Below are positions 26,208 to 35,580 of a DNA stretch of 64,000 nucleotides, one piece after another; position 1 is the first letter of the stretch, and every line of letters starts with the position of its first letter. The notes beneath the pieces were generated by a model, which made no database searches, had not been told where the DNA came from, and saw only the letters and a program-made list of their open reading frames with translations. This stretch comes from Desulfoscipio sp. XC116 (lineage in GTDB: Bacteria > Bacillota > Desulfotomaculia > Desulfotomaculales > Desulfallaceae). The DNA is taken from positions 2,981,035 through 3,045,034 of the forward strand of contig NZ_CP156660.1 in the NCBI RefSeq assembly GCF_039851975.1. The letters run 5' to 3'. The translations under genes were made by a program, and so were the position numbers.

Positions 26208-27184
26208 TTATTAATAACCCGCCCGTCCACCAAATCGTCATAGCTTAGTTCTTTTTGCAGTAAGTCATGATCCTTCATCCAGGCAATGGTCTTTTCCAGA
26301 CCATCCCTATCCGGCAGCCCGGGCGCGGAAAAATGCAATGCCAGGGGATGTTCGTTACTGGACAGCACGTCTTCCGGCACTCTGGCCTTTGCGGACAAAA
26401 GGGTTTCATATTGCATGGGATCGGATTGTAAATCTTCCACCGCACGGGCGTAAGCATGCATTAATTTCCGTATTCCCGGCAGATTGGCAGCCAGAGCTTC
26501 CTTGCGTACAATAACCACTGTTTGCGCCACAGTGTTTTCCGTGTTGTCCAACACAAGACAGGCCCCTTTAATTTCCGCCAGAGTAGCAAAAGGGTCGGGC
26601 AAAACAGCCGCTTTAACCTGGCCATTTAAAAGGCTATCCAACCGGATAGGCAATTTAACTATATTAGTTTTATCGATTTCTTCGGGCTGCAAACCGCGGG
26701 CACCCAGCAAACTGTCGGTGATATACTCATTAACGGTGTTTAAAGAAAGGGCAATGGGTACGTTTTTCAACTGTTCCGAGCTTGTAATATCCGAACCGGG
26801 AGCCGCCAGTATGGCAAAACGGTTTTCCCCGGGCACGGCGCCCTGAGCCACGGATACAGCCCGCACCTCGGCACCGCTGTTATTCATGGCGGCCACAGCC
26901 AGCAGATCACCGACACCGGCGTCTATCTGCCCGGCAACAAAAGCACTGTCCCGCTCCAACGCGCTGGGAAAGGGCACCAGTTCAACTTTCAAACCTTCTT
27001 CCGCAAAATAACCGTTTTCCTCGGCCACCCAGAAGGGCAGGTTATCTGTAATCGGCATCATGCCCACCTTAATAGGGATCGGTTGTTCACCGGCCGGCTG
27101 TGGGTTATGACCGCCGCATCCACCCATGGCAAGCAACAAACTTGTCATTAACAAAATAACCGTTATTTTTCCACGCAAATACAA
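26204..27184 (-). CDS. ABC transporter substrate-binding lipoprotein, NMT1/SsuA-like
   Basis: The 326-residue protein has a lipoprotein signal peptide ending in GGC (Cys23), then a two-lobed binding protein fold with the family opening VGMMPITDNLPFWVAEENGYFAEEGL and the hinge region VAGQIDAGVGDLLA. In a Gram-positive cell it would be anchored outside the membrane and deliver substrate to the permease. It is first in its operon and is transcribed divergently from the cobalamin-riboswitch region. Substrate unknown. Confidence 0.9.
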   Translation of the reverse strand: MYLRGKITVILLMTSLLLAMGGCGGHNPQPAGEQPIPIKVGMMPITDNLPFWVAEENGYFAEEGLKVELVPFPSALERDSAFVAGQIDAGVGDLLAVAAMNNSGAEVRAVSVAQGAVPGENRFAILAAPGSDITSSEQLKNVPIALSLNTVNEYITDSLLGARGLQPEEIDKTNIVKLPIRLDSLLNGQVKAAVLPDPFATLAEIKGACLVLDNTENTVAQTVVIVRKEALAANLPGIRKLMHAYARAVEDLQSDPMQYETLLSAKARVPEDVLSSNEHPLALHFSAPGLPDRDGLEKTIAWMKDHDLLQKELSYDDLVDGRVINK

Positions 27185-27630
27185 TTCTTTCCCCCTCCTA
27201 TATATGGATAGCGATTTATTTTACCACACCCAACATTTTATCAACATTCTATTTTTAAAAATTAAATCCTGCCTTTACAATTTCATCGCCCACTTTAAAA
27301 ATATAATCCGCCCCAAGCAAAGACAAAAACAATAACCTTTATCAGCAAGGAGGATTTTTGTGTTATGACCAACATAAAAGCACGCTCATAATAAACCAAA
27401 GTCTCGTTAGGCATTTGGAGCATCAGGTGGTGCTTTTAGTAAATCTTCCCGCTGCAAATAGATCGAATCAACATTACCGTCAAGGCATGTAAATAATCCC
27501 GGCACTTAAAAGGAAAATAAAAATATTAGCAAAAAAGAAATAAATATAGCGAACGAATATTGTTGCAAACAAAAAATGAGCATGATACGGTAAATATGGA
27601 AAATATGACAATATAATATCTGTTTACTAA
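27185..27630. other. Intergenic region upstream of riboswitch
   Basis: These 446 bp separate the ABC operon from the divergent riboswitch transcript. A TATAAT at 27612-27617, just before the riboswitch, may be its -10 element although I find no good -35. A GGAGG at about 27349 precedes only a two-codon frame. I see nothing else. Confidence 0.45.
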
Positions 27631-27800
27631 GCGGTTTTGCATACGCAAAACTAAAAAGGGAAGCCGGTGCAAATCCGGCGCGGACCCGCCACTGTAAGGG
27701 GGAGCCTGCCTGAAAAGATGCCACTGGGGATTACCCGGGAAGGCTCAGGCCGGCGTTGAGCCCAAGCCAGGAGACCTGCTTGGTAGGACTGCCGCTGTAC
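27631..27800 (+). promoter_or_regulatory. Cobalamin riboswitch
   Basis: The sequence carries the standard elements in order: AAGGGAAGCCGGTGCAAATC, CGGCGCGGACCCGCCACTG, a variable domain, GCTCAGGCCGGCGTTGAGCC-like pairing, and the B12 box AAGCCAGGAGACCTGC. The aptamer binds adenosyl- or other cobalamins and normally switches off downstream genes when B12 is plentiful. Here a terminator follows at 27839, so control is probably at transcription elongation. The genes downstream encode secreted DUF4430 and RHS proteins. Confidence 0.95.
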
Positions 27801-27838
27801 TCACGGGGACATTGAGTAAGTAAGGAATTAAATATTTT

Positions 27839-27868
27839 CTCCTTGGCTTAATGCCGGGGAGTTTTTTG
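27839..27868 (+). terminator. Attenuator terminator of the cobalamin riboswitch
   Basis: CTCCTTGGC pairs with GCCGGGGAG (nine pairs including two G-U) around TTAAT, followed by TTTTTT. It is the natural off-state structure of the riboswitch. Confidence 0.85.
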
Positions 27869-28006
27869 TTGCCGGTCAAAGATAAACGGAGATAGCCCGC
27901 AAGGGCCCGTAAAGGAGGTGGTTTCCGGAAACCGGAGAATCAAGCGGGATCGGTTTTCGCGGCAAGCCAATGCCATTAGTTGACTAAAATAAAAGGGGGT
28001 TTTGTA

Positions 28007-29203
28007 GTGAGCAAGACCATTATAAAAAGAAGTCTATTTATCTTCCTGGCGCTTGTTTTTGTTTTTGCGCTTTCTCCGGGCGCCGTTCCGGCGTTCGCCG
28101 ACGTGGAAATGCCGACTGAAAGCGATGACATTGAGATTTCCGAAGTCACGTCCATGACCATCGGCGGGAAAACCGCCGTATTCCAGCAGGACGACAACGG
28201 CCCCACCAAGTTTATCCGGGCCGATTTAGACTCGGAGTATGACCTGCAAAGCGCGGACATTGTGATCAATCTGGAGAGCGCGGGCACCGAGGTCAGCTCA
28301 AACGCACTAACCTTCACCGGCGACGGCACAGCGACCCGCACCGCCGCCGGCGTGAACTTGCTGAACGAAGCCTATGACCTCACCATCGGCAGCACGGCAT
28401 ATATCCTGGCGGCCGACCTTTCCGATGACACGGTCGACAGCGTTTCTCCCTCGGGCCCGTTAAAGGTTGAAAACGTGACGTTCACCACCAGCCCGAGCGT
28501 TGACGCGACCGTCGAGGGTATGAGCGTGAACCGGTTTGCGGGCAACCCCCGGTACGCGCAGGAAGGACTGGATTGGATGGCAGGCAGAACCCGCATCCTG
28601 CTGCCTCCCGGCACCAACCTCTCGGCCGTTCCCGGCACCATGACCCTGGCCGGTGGCGCTTCGGCGTCCGGTTGTTACAGCAACGGCAATTTTGACCTGG
28701 ATCAGAACCTGAACGTCATGACGGTCACCAACGGCGGCGACAGCCGGGATTATTACGTCAGCGCCGGAGTGACGGGACAAATTAAAGTGTACTACGACAT
28801 TATCCTTGACGAAATAGAAAATGACGAAACATATTACACCGGCGAAATCGTTACCCAATGCGAGGAGATCAACGCGGCGGCGGATGAATACTTTGACCCG
28901 AATGGGTTTTATGTCGATTCCGGCACTACGGTGATGGAAATCATAGCAGGCTTTGCGGAGTGGGCGGAGGACGAAGGATACTTCAGTTATGATACCACCA
29001 TCTCCTACGGCGGAGCTTACCTTGCCGAGCTGAACGGACTGGAGGAATTTGACGGCGGCTATCTTTCCGGCTGGATGTATATGGACAATGTATACAGACC
29101 GGATTGCAAGGTTCCCGGGGTGGGCGCGGCCGATTATCGATTGACCGTCGACGGCACGATCATTGACTGGTTCTACACTGTCGATTATATGCCGCATTTT
29201 TAG
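28007..29203 (+). CDS. Secreted DUF4430 protein under cobalamin control
   Basis: The 398-residue protein has a signal peptide (basic start, LFIFLALVFVFAL core, cleavage near PAFA-DV). An N-terminal domain (about 35-155, starting ISEVTSMTIGGKTAVFQQD) is shared almost residue for residue with the next protein. The C-terminal about 110 residues form a DUF4430 domain (GTTVMEIIAGFAEW, GYLSGWMYMDN, YRLTVDGTIIDW), the fold related to the ligand-binding domain of transcobalamin/intrinsic factor. The GTG at 28007 is preferred because AAGGGGG lies about eight bases upstream. Together with the riboswitch this points to extracellular capture of cobalamin, which is inference. Confidence 0.85.
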   Translation: MSKTIIKRSLFIFLALVFVFALSPGAVPAFADVEMPTESDDIEISEVTSMTIGGKTAVFQQDDNGPTKFIRADLDSEYDLQSADIVINLESAGTEVSSNALTFTGDGTATRTAAGVNLLNEAYDLTIGSTAYILAADLSDDTVDSVSPSGPLKVENVTFTTSPSVDATVEGMSVNRFAGNPRYAQEGLDWMAGRTRILLPPGTNLSAVPGTMTLAGGASASGCYSNGNFDLDQNLNVMTVTNGGDSRDYYVSAGVTGQIKVYYDIILDEIENDETYYTGEIVTQCEEINAAADEYFDPNGFYVDSGTTVMEIIAGFAEWAEDEGYFSYDTTISYGGAYLAELNGLEEFDGGYLSGWMYMDNVYRPDCKVPGVGAADYRLTVDGTIIDWFYTVDYMPHF

Positions 29204-29292
29204 TTCTAGTTCATCCCGGATGATTAAAAGGGCGGGGAGTCGGGTTCCCATCCTTTTGACCATAGCAAAGTTGAAACTTAGGAGGCCTTAAG

Positions 29293-32200
29293 ATGAAAAG
29301 AGCAACCCCCCAAAGCCTGTTTATCTTCCTGGCGCTTGTTTTTGCGCTGTCCCTGGGCGCCGTTCCGGCGTTCGCCGATGTGTATAAGCCGTGCTCCAGC
29401 ACGCCGGTTACGATCTCTGAAGTCACCTCCATGACCATCGGCGGAAAAACCGCCGTATTCCAGCAGGACAACAACGGCCCCACCAAGTTTATCCGGGCCG
29501 ATTTAGACACAGAGTATGACCTGCAAAGCGCGGATATCGTAATCAATCTGAAGAGCGCGGGCACCAAGGTCAGATCAGATACCCTGACCTTCACTGGCGG
29601 CGCTACGAAGACCCGCACCGCCGCTAGCGTGGACCTGCTGAACAAAGCCTATGACATCACTATCGGCAACACGGCATATATCCTGGCGGCCGACCTTCCC
29701 AACGGCACCGTCAGCGTTTCTTCCTCGGACCCGTTAAAGGTCGAAAACGTGATGTTCACCACCAGCCCGAGCGTTAGCGCGACCATTGAGGGGACCAGTA
29801 CCGACAGATTTGCAGGCAACCCCTGGTATGAGCAGGAAGACTTTAAGTGGACGATTATCAAGTACTATGTCAAAGCCAACTGGTACTGGGAAAATCCGGA
29901 GCCGGAGCCGCCCGACGAAGATGAATATAAAGAAGCGGCTACCTATGGCTGCCAACCGAACAGCGCACATGGCAACGACCCCGTCAACGTAGTTACGGGC
30001 AACTTCACCTATGAGCACACCGACCTGAACATACCGGCCAGGATACCCCTTGAATTCACCCGCTATTACAACTCCCTTGACGAATACGCCGGCCCTTTGG
30101 GCCAAGGCTGGCAGCATAACTACAACAGCCACCTGACCATCAACCCGGACAATTCCGCAGCGGTAAAATACCCCGACGGGCACATCTACCTGTTTGCCTA
30201 TCAAAACAGCACCTACAACCCTCCGTCCGGCTGCTTTGAAACCCTCGGCCGGGGCGTCGGCGGAACGTACGTCCTCACCTTCAAAAACCAGACCAAGTAC
30301 ACTTACAATGCGCAGGGCAAACTGACCCAAATCACCGATAACAACGGCAACACCGTCACCCTGCAATATACCGGCTCATTACTGACAGCCGTGACCGAAC
30401 CAACCGGGCGTTCCCTTAACTTTACCTATAATGCCGGCAACCGGCTAACCGGTATTACCGACCCCGCCGGGCGCACACTTGTTTTTGGCTATAACAGTAA
30501 CAAGCTATCTTCCGTGCGGGATTTCAACGGAGGCAGCACCACTTTCGCCTACGGTCAACATGGCCTGACCTCGATTATCGATCCAAAGGGCAACAGTGAA
30601 GTAATAAACACATACGACGCCGACGCCCGCGTTACCAGACAAAAAGACGCCAAGGGCTATGTAACGCTGTTTTCCTATAACCCGACGGCCGAAAAAAACG
30701 CCATGACCGATTCCAAAGGCAAGACAGCATACTTCCATTACGATGACCAGTACCGGCTGACTAAAATAGATTATCCCCATAACCTGACGGAGTCGTACAC
30801 CTATGATACCAACGACAACAGAACCGGTGAAACCGATAAAAACGGCCATACCACCACCTACACCTACGATGCCAGGGGCAATATGCTGACCAAAAAAGAC
30901 CCGGCTCCGTTTAATTATATAACCGCTTACAGTTACGACAGCTTAAATAACCTTACCCGGGTCACCGACCCGGCGGGTTCCCAAACAAACTATACCTACG
31001 ATCCCCGGGGCAACCTGCTCAGCATCAGCAAGGAGATCGACGGCGGCGCCGCTGTCACTGCCTTTGCCTACAACGACTACGGGCAGATCAGCGGCATCAC
31101 CAACCCCAACGGCAACAGCACCGACATTGGTTACGACCGCTACGGCAACCAGGCTTCGATAACCGATCCCCTGGGCCATACCACTACTTACAGCTATGAT
31201 ATCGTGGGGCGCAAAACATCCGAGACCGATCCGTTGGGCCATAGCAGGTCATATACTTATGACAACACCGGCAATGTGCTTACTGTGACCGATCCGGCGG
31301 GCAAGGTTACCGCCAATACTTACGATCCCAACAACAATTTAACCGGCGCCACCGACCCGCGGGGCCATACTACCGCTTTTACCTATGACCAAAAGAACAA
31401 CTTGCTCACTACAACCGATCCCCTGGGCCACACCAACACCTGCGGCTACGACGCCGATAACAACCTGGTTTCGGTTACCGACGCCTTAGGCCATACCGTT
31501 ACCAATGCCTATGACTTTCTCAACCGGTTGATTGCCACCACCGACGCCGCGGGAGAGACGGAAACCTACACCCTGGACGGCAACGGCAATATTATCGCCC
31601 GCACCGACCGGAACGGCCATACCACCGGCTATGCATACGACGCCTTAAACCGCCCGATCGAAGTAACCGACGCTTTGGGCCACACGGTGGTTACCGATTA
31701 CGATCCCCTGGGCAACCAAACAAGTATCACCGACCAGCGTGGCCATACCACGGAGTACACTTATGACCGGTCCTCCCGCCTGCTGTCGGAAACCGATGCC
31801 CTGGGGCACACCACCAGCTATACTTACGACCCGGCGGGCAACCGGCTTAGCGTTACCGATCCCCGGGGCGCCGCCTGGACCTACACCTATGATGCCGCCA
31901 ACCGGCTGACGGCGACTACCGATCCCCTGGGCCATACCAGCGAGACGGAATACGACGGCGCCGGCAATATTATCGCCAGCACCGACGCTGAGAACCATAC
32001 CACCACCTTCGGCTACGACGCCCTGAACAGACCGGCCTCCGTTACCGACGCCTTAGGCCATACCACAGGCTACGCCTACGACGCAAACGGCAACCGCACC
32101 GCGGTCACCGACGCCAAAAACCAAACCTTTACCTTCGCCTACGACGCGCTAAACCGCATCGTACAAGAGGCCGACCCCCTGAACAACGCAAGTATAAGAG

Positions 32201-33624
32201 AATACGACCCGGCGGGCAACCTGATCTCCCTCACCAAGCCGGACGGCTCGGAGATAAACTACAGCTGCGACGCCAACAACCGGCTTAACCGCATTACCTA
32301 TCCCGACGGCGCCAGGGTAAGCTACGCTTACGACGCCGACGGCAACCGGACTTCCATGACCGACCCCGGCGGGGTTGCCAGATACGATTACGACCGGCTC
32401 GGCCAGATCACAGCGGTATCGAGAGACAGCAATAGCATCGGTTATGATTATGATCCCGCCGGCAACATCACCGGACTCACCTACCCCGACGGACTGCGGG
32501 TAAGCTACACTTACAACGGCCTGAACCTGCCGGTATCGGTATCCGACGCGGTTTATTCAACAGACATAAGCTACGATGAGGCGGGCAACAGGCTCCGGGA
32601 AACTCTGCCCAACGGTATCATTGCCAATTACAGCTACGACCTCGGCGGACGCCTGACCGGGGCGGAGCACGGCTCAGGAAACAATGTCATAGCAGCTTCC
32701 CACTATACCCTGGACAATGTGGGCAACCGGCTGAGCGTCACCGATGAACAAAATCAAACTACGAACTATACCTACGATAGCCTTAATCAACTAACCAAAG
32801 TGGAATACCCGGATGATCAAGTGGCAACCTATTCCTACGACCCCGTGGGCAATCGCCTTAGCGCCGACAGCACAAGCTACGCCTACGATAACGCCAACCG
32901 CTTAATCCGGGTTGGGACCACCCCGTACAGCTACGATCCCAACGGCAACCTTCTAACGGCCGGTGAAGCGGTTCGCTGCGATTACGACTTTGAGAACCGG
33001 CTGATACAGTATGCCGACGGCGCCGACACTTACCAGTACACCTACGACGGCGACGGCAACCGGCTGACCCAAACCCGGACGGTCTCCGGAGCGGTCTATG
33101 GAAATTACAGCTACATTTACGACCTCAATGCAGGACTTCCGCTGCCGCTGGCAGAAATAGACAGTAAGGGCAGCACCAACAACTACCTGTACGCGAACGG
33201 CCTTTACGGACGCGTTGGCCCCACGGGAACGCTATTCTATCACGCCGACGGCCTGGGCAGCGTGTCGGTGATCAGCGATGTCTACGGCAATCCCATCAAC
33301 CGCTACACTTATGACCCTTTCGGCAGCCCGCTTACCGCTAACGAAACCGTGGACAATATGTTCCGCTTTACCGGCGAGCCATACGACTCAAACGGGCTGA
33401 TTTACCTGCGAGCCAGGTACTACGACCCGGGCCCGGGCAGGTTCCTTACCCCGGACACCTACCCGGGCGAACTGACCGACCCGCCGTCGCAGAACCGGTA
33501 TGTGTATTGCGGCAATAACCCGGTGGTGTATATTGACCCCTCGGGGCATATGACAGTATGTGAAGCGTGGGACAGCATTAAAACAAATGCGTTTACGCTG
33601 CAGAGCAGACGTGGGAATTCTTAA
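29293..33624 (+). CDS. Secreted RHS/YD-repeat protein with frameshifted tip
   Basis: This 1443-residue protein has a signal peptide, the same N-terminal domain as the DUF4430 protein (about 38-150), an acidic linker, a DUF6531-type RHS entry domain (NVVTGNFTYEHTDLNIPARIPLEFTRYYNS), about 45 YD repeats, and the RHS core end (YYDPGPGRFLTPD, NRYVYCGNNPVVYIDPSGH). Full RHS proteins carry a toxin after PSGH; here only about 25 residues follow before a stop, and the toxin-like sequence continues in another frame. RHS shells enclose and deliver toxins between cells. TAGGAGG precedes the ATG. It is second in the riboswitch transcript, 90 bp after the first gene. Confidence 0.9.
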   Translation: MKRATPQSLFIFLALVFALSLGAVPAFADVYKPCSSTPVTISEVTSMTIGGKTAVFQQDNNGPTKFIRADLDTEYDLQSADIVINLKSAGTKVRSDTLTFTGGATKTRTAASVDLLNKAYDITIGNTAYILAADLPNGTVSVSSSDPLKVENVMFTTSPSVSATIEGTSTDRFAGNPWYEQEDFKWTIIKYYVKANWYWENPEPEPPDEDEYKEAATYGCQPNSAHGNDPVNVVTGNFTYEHTDLNIPARIPLEFTRYYNSLDEYAGPLGQGWQHNYNSHLTINPDNSAAVKYPDGHIYLFAYQNSTYNPPSGCFETLGRGVGGTYVLTFKNQTKYTYNAQGKLTQITDNNGNTVTLQYTGSLLTAVTEPTGRSLNFTYNAGNRLTGITDPAGRTLVFGYNSNKLSSVRDFNGGSTTFAYGQHGLTSIIDPKGNSEVINTYDADARVTRQKDAKGYVTLFSYNPTAEKNAMTDSKGKTAYFHYDDQYRLTKIDYPHNLTESYTYDTNDNRTGETDKNGHTTTYTYDARGNMLTKKDPAPFNYITAYSYDSLNNLTRVTDPAGSQTNYTYDPRGNLLSISKEIDGGAAVTAFAYNDYGQISGITNPNGNSTDIGYDRYGNQASITDPLGHTTTYSYDIVGRKTSETDPLGHSRSYTYDNTGNVLTVTDPAGKVTANTYDPNNNLTGATDPRGHTTAFTYDQKNNLLTTTDPLGHTNTCGYDADNNLVSVTDALGHTVTNAYDFLNRLIATTDAAGETETYTLDGNGNIIARTDRNGHTTGYAYDALNRPIEVTDALGHTVVTDYDPLGNQTSITDQRGHTTEYTYDRSSRLLSETDALGHTTSYTYDPAGNRLSVTDPRGAAWTYTYDAANRLTATTDPLGHTSETEYDGAGNIIASTDAENHTTTFGYDALNRPASVTDALGHTTGYAYDANGNRTAVTDAKNQTFTFAYDALNRIVQEADPLNNASIREYDPAGNLISLTKPDGSEINYSCDANNRLNRITYPDGARVSYAYDADGNRTSMTDPGGVARYDYDRLGQITAVSRDSNSIGYDYDPAGNITGLTYPDGLRVSYTYNGLNLPVSVSDAVYSTDISYDEAGNRLRETLPNGIIANYSYDLGGRLTGAEHGSGNNVIAASHYTLDNVGNRLSVTDEQNQTTNYTYDSLNQLTKVEYPDDQVATYSYDPVGNRLSADSTSYAYDNANRLIRVGTTPYSYDPNGNLLTAGEAVRCDYDFENRLIQYADGADTYQYTYDGDGNRLTQTRTVSGAVYGNYSYIYDLNAGLPLPLAEIDSKGSTNNYLYANGLYGRVGPTGTLFYHADGLGSVSVISDVYGNPINRYTYDPFGSPLTANETVDNMFRFTGEPYDSNGLIYLRARYYDPGPGRFLTPDTYPGELTDPPSQNRYVYCGNNPVVYIDPSGHMTVCEAWDSIKTNAFTLQSRRGNS

Positions 33625-33896
33625 AACCGGACGAATATGACACCGCCTATTTTCAAGCAGGCATGTACGCCCCGGTAACAGGCGCTGCCGGATATATAGG
33701 CCGCCGGAGCGCAAAATTAGGAGGCAAGGTAGTTGATACGATTACTAAGGGTGCGGGTAAAGGTGCTGAAGTCAAAATTTTAGGAAAGGGGTCAACTGGC
33801 CGAACAACAGCAAATAACCTGTTTGAAACTGTGGGTCTTGAGGTAGATAGGCTGTCGCGCCCTTGCCCGTTCTGGAGAACAAAGGCTATCATCTGA
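33600..33896 (+). pseudogene. Out-of-frame C-terminal tip of the RHS protein
   Basis: In the frame offset from the RHS gene, 33600-33896 reads AEQTWEFLKPDEYDTAYFQAG, then GAAGYIGRRSAKLGGKVVD and KILGKGSTGRTTANNLFE. I recognise the last stretch as the kind of linker that precedes RHS toxin domains, though I could not search it. It continues the RHS protein after a one-base shift near 33590-33600. The frame stops soon after, and sequence beyond GSTGRTTANNLFE does not continue a domain I know, so the tip has decayed further. Confidence 0.6.
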
Positions 33897-34103
33897 GGTT
33901 GCCGATACTTGGGCTTTATGTGGATGACAGGACAAAAAAAGAATGATATGCCGAGAAGAGAAAATTACCTCTATGTCGTTATGGATCTCACAAGAATACT
34001 TATACTCATACCGCTGTTCTGATGAGCCTATGACCAACGCAAAAGCCCTATTTTCAATCTTTACCGGGTAAGATATAATTGCATTAAGAGCAGGTGAAAT
34101 AAA

Positions 34104-34937
34104 ATGGACACCGAGATAACCCGTAACAGCAACGACATCTTAATGAAATGCATGGCTGAAAACTTTAAAGACAAAACCCTGGCCTTCTTTGGCTTGCCGA
34201 CAGCCAGGATAGTTGGACTATCACCCACCGCACTACCCGCCATAGAAGCCAGGGAAACCAGGACCGACACGGTCTTCCTGTTGGAAGACCAAACGTTGCT
34301 GCACCTGGAATTCCAGACCACGGTAAGCAAAGAAGATATGAAACGGTTCCTGCTATATGATGCCAGAATAACAAACCGGGAAAAGCAGGCGTGGATCATC
34401 AACACTGCCGTCATATACTCGGGCAACATACAAGAGGCCCCTGAGCTGCTGGACTGTGGTTCCATACTATACAGGGTAACCAACGTATACATGAAAGACT
34501 ATGACGGTGACGCGGAATACAAAAGGCTGCAGCAAAAGACTGAGGTCGGTGAGTCGCTGGATGACGAAGACCTGATAAAGCTGGTTTTTCTGCCCCTCAT
34601 GAAAAGCAGGTCCCCAATAGAAGAACAAGCGGTTCAATCCCTGGAACTGGCCAGGCGGCTGAAAGACGAAAAACAAAGAATTTTTGCCATGTCCGGCATA
34701 ATAGTGGTGACCGATAAACATTTATCGGAAGAATATAAAAGACATCTTCTGGAGGTGTTGAAAATGACCCAGATAGAACAGTGGATCAGGGAAGAAGGCA
34801 GGGAGGAAGGCAGGAAAAAAAGCAGGGAAGAAATAGCCAGAGCGGCATTAAAAGAAGGCGCTGAAGTGGAATTCGTAGTTAAGATTACCGGATTGGACAA
34901 ACAAACAGTCTTAAAGCTGAAAGAAAAACTGAACTAA
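34104..34937 (+). CDS. Rpn-family PD-(D/E)xK nuclease/putative transposase
   Basis: The 277-residue protein has the PD-(D/E)xK core of the Rpn (recombination-promoting nuclease, YhgA-like) family: RTDTVFLLEDQTLLHLEFQT, where the Asp and Glu-x-Gln are the metal residues, then RFLLYDARI and AVIYSG. The C-terminal third is very charged (EEGREEGRKKSREE), a usual feature of this family. Rpn proteins promote RecA-independent recombination; some act as toxins with internal small regulators. The ATG follows AGGTGAAA. It sits between the broken RHS end and an orphan RHS fragment, where a recombination-promoting enzyme may have helped the rearrangement. Confidence 0.8.
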   Translation: MDTEITRNSNDILMKCMAENFKDKTLAFFGLPTARIVGLSPTALPAIEARETRTDTVFLLEDQTLLHLEFQTTVSKEDMKRFLLYDARITNREKQAWIINTAVIYSGNIQEAPELLDCGSILYRVTNVYMKDYDGDAEYKRLQQKTEVGESLDDEDLIKLVFLPLMKSRSPIEEQAVQSLELARRLKDEKQRIFAMSGIIVVTDKHLSEEYKRHLLEVLKMTQIEQWIREEGREEGRKKSREEIARAALKEGAEVEFVVKITGLDKQTVLKLKEKLN

Positions 34938-35030
34938 CGGGTTTCGTATTTCCAGGCCGCTAACGGAACCGCCGCTGTGATTGTTAAAAGGCTGTGCTCG
35001 TTCGACAGAGGGTAAATTAATTTTGCAGAC

Positions 35031-35073
35031 AAACGGCTGCAATAATCAAAACGGTTATTGCAGCCGTTTGTTT
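35031..35073 (+). terminator. Intrinsic terminator after the Rpn gene
   Basis: The perfect 15-bp stem AAACGGCTGCAATAA/TTATTGCAGCCGTTT with a 9-base loop is followed by GTTTGCG. It is strong in pairing, weak in U-tract. Confidence 0.75.
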
Positions 35074-35106
35074 GCGTTAAATCTAAATGAACAGCATTGT
35101 GTTTTG

Positions 35107-35372
35107 CAAAATACCCTGACCTTTACCTTCGCTTACGACACGCTAAACCGCATCGCACAAGAGGCCGCCCCCCTGAACAACGCAAGCATAAGAGATATAC
35201 GACCCGGCGGGCAACCTGGCCTCCCTTACCAAGCCGGACGGCTCGGAGATAAACTACAGCACCGACGCCAACAACCGGTTCAACCGCATTACCTACCCCG
35301 ACGGCGCCAGGGTAAGCTACGCCTATGACGCCGACGGCAACCGGACTTCCATGACCAACCCCGGCGGGATCA
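35107..35372 (+). pseudogene. Orphan RHS fragment
   Basis: About 265 bp are roughly 90 percent identical to 32110-32375 of the RHS gene (from the segment coding TFTFAYDALNRI to SMTDPGG). Relative to that copy it has a one-base insertion at AGAGATATACGAC, which breaks the frame, and it has no start codon or ribosome site. It is a leftover of a duplicated or displaced RHS gene. Confidence 0.85.
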
Positions 35373-35580
35373 AATCGTGTATTCTTCCCCCAATGTTACA
35401 CCGCTTTCCTGATTTTCTTCGTAATCGGCCCCGCGGGAACGGATGTAGCCACCTTATGTAGCCACCTTGAAAAATTGAAAATGAATCATATAGCTACAAA
35501 ATTCCCGGTTTTTTTTGTGTAATTACATCATTCGTGCTACAATGCATATAATTACAATATTTTAGAAGGGTGGCATTAAT

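Larger units (their letters stand above)
34938..35580. other. Intergenic region with terminator and RHS fragment
   Basis: This 643-bp stretch holds the terminator at 35031-35073, the orphan RHS fragment at 35107-35372 and a promoter for the next gene (TTGTGT at 35515, 17-bp spacer, TACAAT at 35538). I see no intact gene. Confidence 0.6.

Noticed and set aside
28460-31998. Long antisense frames opposite the DUF4430 and RHS genes
   Set aside because: They are open because of the codon bias of the real genes on the other strand; they lack known motifs and ribosome sites.
30300-33150. Dense DNA repeats within the RHS gene as a tandem-repeat locus
   Set aside because: The periodicity is explained by YD-repeat protein motifs in one long open frame.
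33663-33896. Independent small gene after the RHS gene
   Set aside because: It lacks a ribosome site and its sequence continues the RHS protein in a shifted frame, so it is the broken tip.
34981-35328. Small gene upstream of the orphan RHS fragment
   Set aside because: The frame runs through a terminator hairpin and then through RHS DNA in a frame that does not give YD repeats.
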